From contig JAQOTA010000047.1 in NCBI GenBank assembly GCA_029532415.1, positions 3,162,001-3,226,000 of the forward strand: 64,000 nt of DNA. Reading direction: 5' to 3'. The notes under the pieces are model-generated. The model saw nothing but the letters and a program-made list of their open reading frames with translations, was not told the origin of the DNA and did no database searches. Both the position numbers and the translations under genes were made by a program. Below, piece after piece: positions 49,381 to 59,800 of this stretch (position 1 is its first letter; every line of letters begins with the position of its first letter). Source of the DNA: Marasmius tenuissimus. Lineage: Eukaryota > Basidiomycota > Agaricomycetes > Agaricales > Marasmiaceae.

Positions 49381-51062
49381 ATTGCCCTCACACTCTGGAA
49401 TCCTTACCTGATGGAATGACGACTTACTATGCCTCTAAGTATACGTCGAATTCGTCGTATTGGGCTGTACTGGGCTTCCTCGGCAGGTAACTGTCACTTT
49501 ACCTCGCCATGGAGATACTATGTTTTCTGTAGGCTTTTCTTTGTCTTTGAATTATACTGCATCGACTGAAGCTCATGAATCGTGTTTTCAACCACACTAG
49601 GACGGATCTTACCATGAAGATGCATCTACACTCAACCTACGAATAACGCTGGCATTACCACCAACTACTATTTTGACCTTTGTTCTGCATATCTCTTCCC
49701 TTTGTACGTCGGGTCTGTGAATTGTATCTTCGGTCGTACGGAGTACAAAGATCTGCAAAATGAGATGACAATCATAGTAAAGGGGGTTTTAGTAACGTCA
49801 GACGGAAGAAAGCGGCCAGTGAGGCTCGAACACAATGACTGAATGTGATACTAACATGCATCGTATCATCGAGGAGAGCGAGAAAGGTATGACTAATTCT
49901 GCAAGAGTGAACGAACGGCGCGGAAATGGATCTGGGACTGACAGAAATAGGCTAGAAGACTTGATCGGCAATCAAATCCTCTACCCTCTACTTGTGAGTA
50001 CTTCTGGAATGAGCACGTTATCTATGATGAAAGTAGAGGGCAAAGAAGCGGCAAATTCAAATTTGGAAAACTCCGAGCTCGGCTGGCCCACGACTTGGAG
50101 AGCCGTCGGAATTATCAATTCGACCATGACTGTCTCGCGGTACATTCACTACGCCGTGTCATCAGCTAACGGAGTTTCGTCCCTCTATTTACTTAAACGG
50201 GTTGTTCAACGGATGGTAGAACCATTGAATAGGCATGGGATGGAAAAGAGACACGCCATCCCCCAGTGAGTCATGAGCTCTTCGACAGCTTGGCGATCCA
50301 ATTTATTCTATTCACATTCACTTGGTTTACTGACGTTTTGTGGCTGATTCTATGGACTTGATACATACTGAGCTTGCGATCGGAATGGGTGGTGGTACCT
50401 CCGACTCCCGGGCCCTCCGGCTGGTTTCCTATCAACCAAAGGATATCACCCCAAGGCTCGGTCTAGTTCAGATTCTTTTACGTTCCGCTCACTGGTTTTT
50501 GGAGTTTGAGGCGGTAGTGTCTGATGTGACAATCCGAGTTTTCAGCTGTGGCTCTTTGTAGATGCATAAATGTATATGAGAGGGTAGGTGCGCGGACAAT
50601 AGACAGTACATAGATGAGTACTGTCTTTATATCACGGGTTTTGTTTCATTGTTTTGAATATCTCGAGCCTTATGGTAGCAGGACGTTCCATTCCACTCGT
50701 CTTGACAGAGCCAGCACTTCGGATTGAAGCTTGGCAGCCAAGTTGGCCGGCCTACACTACGTGGCTTGACTGGGCATCCACAAATCTTCGTATTTAAAGG
50801 TACGAGTGGGACTAAACTCATGCCTCTCCCTCATGATTACTTTCAAAAGGTATCAAGATTTCCTATGTAGCGTCAATGATCAGGCTGACCTCTACGCCCA
50901 TACGACAAAGTCACTCAACAAGGCCAGAAATCATTCCTCACAGATCAGTTCTAGCAATCTGTCTGACAAGTTGGAGACCTCAGAGACCAACTGCAGGTAA
51001 GTTTGGCGCGTGTCTCCCCAGTGGCGGTGAAAAGGGGTGAGAGGTACGTGTTCGCCTCTCTA
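49381..51062. other. Intergenic, contains repeat R3 copy 2
   Basis: No gene is supported. The longest frame (49,835-50,269 plus, 144 codons) overlaps the repeat that also occurs at 28,960-29,330. Nothing else was recognised. Confidence 0.45.
49970..50330 (+). repeat. Dispersed repeat R3, copy 2
   Basis: Same-orientation match to 28,960-29,330. Shared peptides in the plus frame include V-E-G-(K/E)-E-A and E-N-S-E-L-G, with A-V-G-x-I-N further on. Confidence 0.6.
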
Positions 51063-51458
51063 TACTGACCTATTTCATTCAATTCGTATATCACACGTCA
51101 CAGGCCTCTCCGCATACGAAAATTTTTCGTATGGTCACGTAGTCACAGGGGGGTCATACGAAATGTCCTGGTATGTGACAAAACTTGCAGTAAGCCTAAA
51201 AAGTCAAGAAATGACCCCTTTTGGGATTTTTTTGCACAAGTCGGCAGTGTTTTCTGTGAATTACCGCGGACGGCAGCCTCGCCTGCCACCATTCTCCCCA
51301 CTCATCCACCCCAAGCCCCCGTCGACACGAAAGTGGCGTACGAACTTTTGTTTTTGTCACAGGTCACTCGGAGGAATTTGCCTGCCATATGAATGTTCTC
51401 CAGCAATTTTTTTTGTCACACACAAAACCCCATACGAATTGATTAAAATAGGTCAGTA
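51063..51458. mobile_element. MITE of about 394 bp with TA target duplication (Tc1/mariner-like candidate)
   Basis: The terminal inverted repeats TACTGACCTATTT..CAATTCGTAT match at 25 of 27 positions (51,063-51,089 against 51,432-51,458). If the outer TA on each side is the duplicated target, the element proper runs from CTGACC to GGTCAG. Just inside the left end lies a perfect 10-bp inverted repeat around a single T (51,113-51,133; CATACGAAAA), and the CATACGAA motif recurs near 51,151 and 51,431. The interior has no transposase; the 148-codon frame 51,037-51,483 spans the element and its flanks and is spurious. Confidence 0.72.
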
Positions 51459-51929
51459 CTTGTTCCTTTCAAATTCAATCTGACTGACACGTTTGCTTGA
51501 ATGGTTCCAGTCCGATGCAGTTCGGATGCATGACGAGCCTTTTTCCAGGTCGCTGAGACGAACGAAAAAAAGACCACACGAACGTAGTGTTGAAAATCTA
51601 TATAGCATGACCATCCTTAGAAATCCTCGAGACAAAACAGGGGAGGTGAGATTCGCATGCCATTCTGTATTGTTTAGGGTCCGGATATCCCTTCACTACC
51701 ACAAGCGCCGGAGTCCCACGATTCGACGTCAACATGGGTAATATTTGTTGACTACCGCATATCCCAGCCTATTTCGAGCCATTTCCAGCAAGTACCCACC
51801 AGATCCGTATCCCAAGGTAGTTGTACGAGGCTGAGACTGGGGAACATATTCTCTTAAACGAGAAAAATTTGAAGAACAATAAAATCCGACAGCAAGACAC
51901 CTATGCCCAGTCTTCACTCTTGTCAAACA

Positions 51930-52110
51930 TGAACGTTCCGGTACAAGGAGGATGGCGGGATCACAGCCACCGGGAATTTCCCATGTATTAGTCGGGAGCG
52001 TCAGTTTTCTTTGGCTGAATCTTGCTTTCTGATCACCACCAACGCGTTGTGGGATGCAGCATCAGTCTACACGTTGGACCTGCACGCTTGAGAAGGTGAA
52101 TAAGGCTGGT
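51930..52110. repeat. Dispersed repeat R4, copy 2
   Basis: Matches 3,055-3,240, sharing GTTCCGGTACAAGGAGGATG and the CACAGCCACCG block. Confidence 0.55.
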
Positions 52111-53572
52111 TTATAGTCGTCACATCCGCCGTACTGGAACAGGTTCACAATTTGATCCGTATCTCCCAGATTGTAAATATGAAGTGCCAGGCCGAGGTTT
52201 TGAACTCGCCGGTTGGACGACGACCTTACATAGGCGGTATTAAGGTTTATGAAGAGTATGATGGTCTTTGGTGATTTATGCTATTCGTGAAACTAAACCA
52301 CTTTTGCCATCTTATGCAGGGGGATCGATAATATACGTCTCGAACTAATAAATGAAAGCGTCTGCGACCTCTCAATACATAGCTGAATGTTGGGAGCCCG
52401 AAATCCCGCCCGCTATTTGTAGAGCCCTTTACTATGAATATTCGCCTTGATCTCTGTGCTTGTAGTGAAATACCAACCATTCGTTGGGATGTGATAACTT
52501 GCTCTGGCGAGCTAAGTACAGTGGATATAGGCGGAATTATGGAATTCGGAGAGAGATTCCGATTGCTAGAGGTTTGGATGTTTAGTACGTGTATCCCAAA
52601 CTCCATTTCTAGTACTCGACTCTAATAATAGCTTGTGGACGATATTCTGACATCATACCTCTCGAAATTGTCCTTGGGTCGTGATCCCTTAGGGCTTGGA
52701 TGCTTTGCTGCTCTCTTTAGCTCGGAACGTTATCCTAACACTACGCCGATCCTTCGTGACCTCAAGATTCTCACCGGCCCTGTGCGGCATTTTATAAACC
52801 AAACTCTCGAGATTCCAGTTGCTGCTCTTCATGAATCTGATTCAGGCTATCGGGCATGTCTAACGGAGCTGCACCTGTGTGTACATTCCTTTCGTTTAAC
52901 ACTTTGGCTAACACATAACCTAAGGTCACGATTGAGAGTTAGCATGGCTTTGCAAGCTCCGCCGCAATACATATAATTCCGAAGATACTGTACAGGCGGA
53001 AGACACAGTCGAGATCAATCTGGGTATCACGATCGGATGTATCTCCCTTTACCCTCCGATCAGAATGATCAACAACTATTAAATACTCGGACGGGAGCTT
53101 CCAAAGGCGCTGTAAATGTCGGTAATGAGTACTTCCCAAGCCTCTACGTTGAGTTCTTAAATATCCGCACAGCACCGTATGGCAAGCCCAGAGTAGTAAA
53201 ACAGCCGGGTACCGAAGTCTCTGAGACGAGGTATGGACCTTGACTCTGCTTCTCTGAAATTCAAGAGGAACTCCTCGGCAAGAATTCAGGATCTCTGGGA
53301 ATGCGGCCCTCAAGAATTATTAGAACGGGTCATAAAACCTCGGGATCGAGCTGGAGTGGTCATCAACTATCCGTTAACGTTGACAATATATACCACCTAA
53401 GTTCGTTGTCTTCCTTGTTACAACACCAAGTGACCAAGCGCCAATCGACGTCCGAACTTTTCACTAACACTAATCATCTCTCCCGGACCCTCGCAATTGA
53501 CTGAGTTTCTATTCGACTATCTGTCATTCATGTCCTCGAGGGGCTACAAGAATTTTAAGGTCTCGTGCCAAA

Positions 53573-53720
53573 GGCTGGTGTGAAGGCCTGCAAAAGGCTG
53601 GGTGACGGTCAGTTAAAGGCTGGGTGAAGGCTGGGTAAAGGCTAAGTGGCTGTGCTGTGAAGGTCGTGTAAAGATCATTTGAAGGCCAGGTAAGTATCCG
53701 AAAGGATGGTGCAGGTCACA
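53573..53720 (+). repeat. Minisatellite, AAGGCTGGGTG-type units
   Basis: About a dozen degenerate copies of a 10-12 bp unit (AAGGCTGGGTG, AAGGCTGGGTA, GAAGGCC..) follow each other. The core is clearest at 53,608-53,648. Confidence 0.75.
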
Positions 53721-54651
53721 TAATAGGTAGAACAAATTAGGATGTCCCGCCTGTGTACCAAGTGATACGAGCTCTAAGCTCTCGCGGACCTGGATTCTTT
53801 CAGAGCGACGATATATACGCTCCGTGACCGTCGCTATCCCAAACGACTTCCATGGAGCGGCATTATATGAGCGTCAATAAGCACTAACACTACTGCTAGT
53901 ATATGATTGCTTCCTTATGCGACACTTTCCTCGTCTCCGACTCTTTCAGCCCTTCAAGACAAACAATATTCAGTTCTACTCCATTTGGCGGCACAGAACA
54001 ATGGCTTCTTATTGCACACTATCATCAGTGACTGCTGACTCCCTAATTTGGGTTACAATAGGTCACCATCAATCCCGTCGGTTTGAACCCGGGCTCCAAG
54101 TCACACCTTGTCAAAGCCGCGTTCAAACCTATGATATTGAACGACAGTTTCACAGGTCACCCCCCATTAGAACCGGTTGAAATAGCCCAGTACCAAATCA
54201 ATATCTGGTTTACTGTGTATGTCATTTCGCCATGATCTATCTGCTGAAGGTTACTGAGTGTTTCTTGAACTATTCCAGATCCAATGCTTGCGGGGCTGGT
54301 GAGCAAGTTTTCATGAATTTTTAGTGACCAATTATACTAAGAGCCGCTCAGAAGCGTCGCTTCAACTCGTTCTTTCATCTTGACGGTTACAATAGCCTCT
54401 CTGGTACCGCTGGGCACCATTCAGCTACAGGGAAAAGTCGAATCATTGCGCCTTCTACCCTTCCCGATACAGGGGAAGAACCAAAGACAACAAACAACAA
54501 TTCAAGTAACAGAGGTGGTTTTCTCAATTGTAAGTACCATCGGGCGACTCTGATGTTGGCTATATTCTCACTCTCAAAATAGATTTCAACTTTCGAAAGC
54601 GTGTTCGGTTTCGTTCTCCTTCCCCAGCACAAGCGGAGCCTGTCAAGCCCT

Positions 54652-55176
54652 TGTTGAACATGTGAATACCATGTGATACACTTTATTGACGTGTTGTTTA
54701 CGCGTCTATTATCTATAGACTCTTTCACTATGACACTTGCACTTGTATGAAAGATCCTGTACTTACTCAGACAGACTCTGTAGTTAGTCAGTACTCACAC
54801 CTTATCTCTATGGTTTATAACAAGGTTCAGCTTTGCACCCAATAGCGTTCAAAGCTGACTGAGCTTTCTCTCTAGATTACTTAGATAGAAAGCTAGTATG
54901 ACTATGCCTACTTACTCACTCTGCTCTTCGAGCACTTATGCTTACTGATATGCAATATGTACCATATGCTATATTCTCACTTACCTATGTTCTATGACTT
55001 GTAGATAGACAAGGACTCTTGTATAAAAGTTGGAGACTTTGCGTCTCAAAGCTTTAGGACAATCTACTCGATTATCACCTCTAGCAAGCATCTACAAGAA
55101 CACAAGAATTCTCTTATAGTCAATATGTGAGGTTTTAGTTTCATCTCACTGTGCATTTAACTATGCTGGCTCAATA
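54652..55176 (+). repeat. 5' LTR of copia element 2
   Basis: Starts TGTTGAACATG (repeated at 63,914) and ends GGCTCAATA just before the primer-binding site. The TGTTGA start would pair with a TCAACA end; here it reads TCAATA, a one-base change from the canonical CA terminus. The 3' boundary is therefore inferred from the primer-binding site. Confidence 0.82.
55022..55028 (+). promoter_or_regulatory. TATA box in the 5' LTR of copia element 2
   Basis: TATAAAA, about 370 bp into the LTR, is a plausible core promoter with transcription expected to start some 30 bp downstream. Confidence 0.6.
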
Positions 55177-55189
55177 GGTTATGGGCCCC
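55177..55189 (+). other. Primer-binding site of copia element 2 (half-tRNA type)
   Basis: GGTTATGGGCCCC immediately follows the LTR and is identical to the site in element 1, although the two elements' LTRs are otherwise different. It is complementary to the anticodon arm of initiator tRNA-Met. Confidence 0.85.
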
Positions 55190-56895
55190 GCAACAGGCGG
55201 GCAGGTCGACGTTATGATCGGAGTAGTTGAAACACTTTCCGTGTGTCACCACCGTCCTAGCGGATGTCTATACCCATATTGGCTATAGAGTCTCTAGCGA
55301 TGAGTTGGGCTATCTGGTGTAGGATTAGGCAGTCCACCTTTTCTGGTTCCACTTAATGTCCCTGTACATGCATGTTGCACGCACGATTGTACATACTGAT
55401 TTGGTCTTCATTTTCTCTCAGGACCAGACTTGCTTCCGACTTGTCGGACCTGTCTTGGTCTTGAATAACCCAGGTTGATGCTCTGGCCATAAATTGCCAC
55501 GGCACAATGCTGAAGAAATCTAACTGTTGGGGGTGGTCCACGGCTGTACAGCTTCGGCTGGAGTGGCACCTTTTGAGCTGTCATACAACTATGCTTCTAA
55601 ACTAGTCTGTATGATGGCGTAGGCCATTGTGCCGAACAACTGGGGTTTTTACGATACATCTTATAGATTATCGCATGGCCATTTTCAGTATGTACTGGGA
55701 CATCCCAAAACCTGTATGCCCTGAACTCGTTTCCAAGTTATTAGTAGATCTTTGTACCAGGCACCAGCGTTACTAAAGGTAGCTGCCTATGGTCCCATGG
55801 TCTGGTCTATTAATAACCTTCTTTGGCATATGGATGACTTTAACGCTAGTCTGGGATTGAGACCAGATAGCGAGAAGGAAACACACCAGACACACACTGG
55901 AAAGGTTACTCTACGTAACCAGATTGTCACGAGTCGTGAACATTCCAAACAGAACAGATTGATTACCGGCAGAGTCCTAGTAGTTGCGAGGCACGAGAAA
56001 GAGTCAGTGTTGAAGGAAAAGTGAAACAGGATCATGTGAGATTGCTGTGCAGAAAAAAAAATGTGACCGCCGGAAAGCCACAGGCCGCTCTCAGCAATAT
56101 TCCCACGCTCCGGCAAATGCCGAAATTCACATTCAGGCTTGTCACTCCGTATTTCTTGCATGGCCCTTGGTCCCTCATTGATACTCCAACTATTGTATAT
56201 GCTTTCTAGGGTTTTCATACTCGTAGAATCCATTCCCACAGTCTGTTTGACAGGTGGAAGCCATTCTCCAGCTTTACAAGCCAAATCATGCCTGTTTATA
56301 GCCCATTTCAATTAGTTTCTGCTCTGTATATTCTCTGGAAGTCATCCCTCATGTCACTAAACTTTCCCACGATCTTATACAGCCTATATAACACCATTTA
56401 TCATCACGTACAGCCTTTCGCAGTCTTTCACAGCTTACTATAACACATGTACAGCCTCAAATACCTTTTCTGGAGTTCTCGGATAGCATTCTACATACAC
56501 AGCCATCTACATATATGACTCATTCTGACTCATTTCTTTGTCTGATATATATATAAGCATCATGATTCTCATTTTTAGTTCTCTTTAGTCTTGGTATTAT
56601 CTTGTATAGCTACTCTGTAGTCTTTCAGGCCAATATCACTCTAGCTATCTCAGCTATCTTTCAGCTATCAGCTATCTCAGCTATCTCTCAGCTATATTAG
56701 TTGCTTCTCAGTCTCATAAATATCACAAGTCAACTCTTGACGTTGCCATCTTGCTCAGCGGTCTTACCGTTTCGTGCTAGCTTTTTCATCCAACATTCCT
56801 CGAGTCAAGTTAGTAGCTAAGCGGGTCGCACGACTCCTTACACAGATTAACAATCCCTGCACCTGTTGGGACCTGTGACTTATTAGCGGCATCTG
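55190..56895 (+). other. Unusually long 5' leader of copia element 2
   Basis: About 1.7 kb between the primer-binding site and gag-pol. It has a 90-codon plus frame (55,752-56,024) and an overlapping 174-codon antisense frame (55,787-56,311), neither recognisable. A CAGCTATCT-type microsatellite lies at about 56,640-56,700. Many upstream ATGs make simple scanning to gag unlikely, so splicing, an internal start or re-initiation would be needed. Confidence 0.6.
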
Positions 56896-59800
56896 TTGAA
56901 ATCCCAATTTCTCTCCTTTTATTTTTTCATCATGCTCATGGGATTTTCGCAGATTTCTGTTCAATTAGGAAATATGTCTCAGAACTCCTCTCAACACAAT
57001 TCTCGTACCGGTAGCCCTCAAGCTACTTCTTCTCCAAGGACTGAGCCGGCACCTCCGGGCTTTACTGATTCCGACACTTTCTGGTCTTTCCAACCTCCTG
57101 GCCATACCTACAACATCACTAACGCCCAAGGAGGTGCTGCCGTACCTGTCTTTGGAAACCCGGATCACCCTATTTATGCGAACGTTGCTGCCGATTCGTT
57201 CCCGGCGGGATCTGGTGCAATCATGACAATCCCGGAGTTAAAGGACAGCGCCATTTGGAATGCCTTTTTCTATAAGTATACGGCATATCTGCAGCAGCAG
57301 GGAATCTTTCAGGTTCTTACTGAAACCAAGCCAGCTGCTTCTGCATCTGGGTATGCAGAATGGTATACACGCAACAATAAGGCTCTTGGCATTTTTAAAT
57401 CTCGGGTTAATCAGGCCTTCGAGTCCTTGATGACTGATGACATCAAGGAAACAATCGAGAACTTCCAGAAAGCCTTCGGGCAGGAAGATACGGCCCAGCT
57501 ACTTAATATTTATGAGGAATTTCACCATGCCACCTTCTTCTCCAATCAGAATCCTCTCCCGGTCATCACCAAGATGGACCAAAAGAGGAAGGAGCTTAAG
57601 GTACTGTGTGTTGACATTCCCGAGTCCCTCTTCGTCCTCATTGTCATTGCTAAGCTTCCTACTGGACCATGGGAAATGCTAAAGCAGAAGATAATTCAGG
57701 AAAAGAAGGAGGATCTCAAGGTAGTCAAGTTGATTGCACTAATCACAAACGAGTGGAACAGATGTCGTGGTGCTCATGAATCTGCTCTTGCCGCCAGAAT
57801 TTCTGGCATTCATTGTTTCATTCCTTCTACTGCTCCACCCTGGTCCCGCCAGAACCGTCAACCTGGTGGGAATTCTTCCCGCAGCAACAACCGGAAGAAT
57901 AACAATCGTTCTGGTAATGGTAATAATAACCAAAAGCAGAATAATAATAACCAGGGTAACCATAATCAACAATCGCAGAAAGGAAAAGGCAAGGGAAAAG
58001 GAAAGGCTGGCAAGAAAAAGCAGAATAATCAAGGAAAGCAGAACGGTCGGCACCTTTCTGCTAACCTTGCTTGTGCCACCTTTGACCAGGAACTCATGGC
58101 TCCATTACGGGTTTATATGGCAAACATCTCAACAAACCCTCTCGACGCTATTGATACTGATACCGATAGCGAGCACTCCTCCATGCCCTCTTTAGTCACT
58201 CTCTCTGAAACTGACGAGATCGACATGGAGATCTCTTCTGACTCATCTTCTGAGTTCGAAGAAGGAGAAGTTGTTGAACAGCCACCTATTCCCACGACAA
58301 GTCAATGGCCACCTCATGATGTAAACGATCCCTATGCCCCATGGGCACCTCCACTTCCCGAATCTGTTCCTGATATCTACTTCCTGACCTTCGCTCCCAG
58401 TGACTTCCCATACGGACTGGCAAATCAGCAATCTATCTCCCAGTTTCTCATTCTATACACACAAGAGAATGTACGAAACATGGGAAGATCCGAGCTACGC
58501 AGGAGTCAGTATCCCACTACTATTTGCGATATCAGACTCCCACTGCCAATTGATGTACCTTTCAGAGGTGCAACTAGTAACTGGGAAGACGAAACGCGGT
58601 ACCGGGAAATCATGGATATTGTGAAGCGTAGGAACATCAGTCTGGAGTTTATATTCATCATGATCCGGACCACTACTCGCGTAGTCGTCTATCCAATTCT
58701 GCACCGTGCCTGCCATAACCTCACGCCGAGGCATGCACTATACCTGCAGAATATATGCGAACCTATTCTCACAGTCCGTGCTTTTTCTCAGACCCGCTTC
58801 TGGACTTGGGATGTTCAACATCTATCGGAGGCTATTTTGGAAATCAACACCACCAACTGGGTCAAGATCGTCGAAGCACACCCTGAGTGTGTTTCGGTTC
58901 TTGAAGTTTTCAGAATACGCAACACCCGAACTCCAATCCCAGTCCAAGTATACAACCCGGTCTTCTGGGGAGCGCACATCAAACTAGGAACAGAAGGAGA
59001 TTGGCTTTTTGGAACAGCTTCTAACCAGTCAGTTCGAGGTCAAAGGGGGGGTTACAAGCAGAACAACAAACGCAATGTTCGCTTTGTCCCTCGATTAAAT
59101 CTTCGTGATCAATTTGACCGACGAACCACTCTATCTGGCTGGATGCACCCCGTGCCCTGCATTGACCTTTCAGCATCACAGGCACAAACTGCTGAAGTTC
59201 CCAACCGTTCCAACTCGCCACCACTTCCTCCTCCTTCGGATATTGATCCGGGGGTATTCATTTCCCACGCTATCGCCACCGCACATGCTATCGCTCAGGC
59301 AATCATGCGACCTGTTTCTGCACCCCCTATTCCATGCTCTCCCACTCGGTCCTTTCGTGGTGCTTCTCCTCTCGGCAACAATGATCATGCCGAGGTTGAT
59401 CCCTGGGTTGTTGCTCAGAATGATCCGAGGAATACCACTACAGATAACGAGGGAGCAGAACCAGTTCAATTTCCAGCTACCTTACATCGCCCTCTCAATC
59501 CGGTTCCGCGTACAATTGCCACCAATACCTATATTGGCAACATCAGTATCATATCTCACGACCCTGATGCAGATACTGGACTACGCCCCTCAACCGTGAT
59601 TGATCTCCGATCTCCTAGCCCTCTCGACCTTACCCGAGACAACTTCACTGTCATAGGCGCATCTGATGACTTTGATCATGATGCTGATGACGAAAGTGAT
59701 GGAGACTCTGGATACTCTTACGGCGGAGAAGACTGGTACGGAGATAACGGCATTGATGATCCTGAAGCATGGGAGGAGAGTAACGACCGTGGAGACTGGC

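Larger units (their letters stand above)
51459..54651. other. Intergenic, no convincing gene
   Basis: It contains repeat R4 copy 2 (51,930-52,110) and a minisatellite (53,573-53,720). The plus frame 52,635-52,976 (113 codons), with the preceding 52,434-52,625 frame, is Leu-rich and could be a fragment of an F-box or leucine-rich-repeat protein, but no motif is firm enough to annotate it. Confidence 0.4.

Noticed and set aside
53573..53720. CRISPR-like array
   Set aside because: Units are 10-12 bp, degenerate and directly adjacent without spacers, and the sequence is fungal. No CRISPR array is present in the window.
55787..56311. 174-codon antisense frame in the leader of element 2 as a gene
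   Set aside because: No recognisable domain, and overlapping frames exist on both strands. Kept only as an oddity in the findings.
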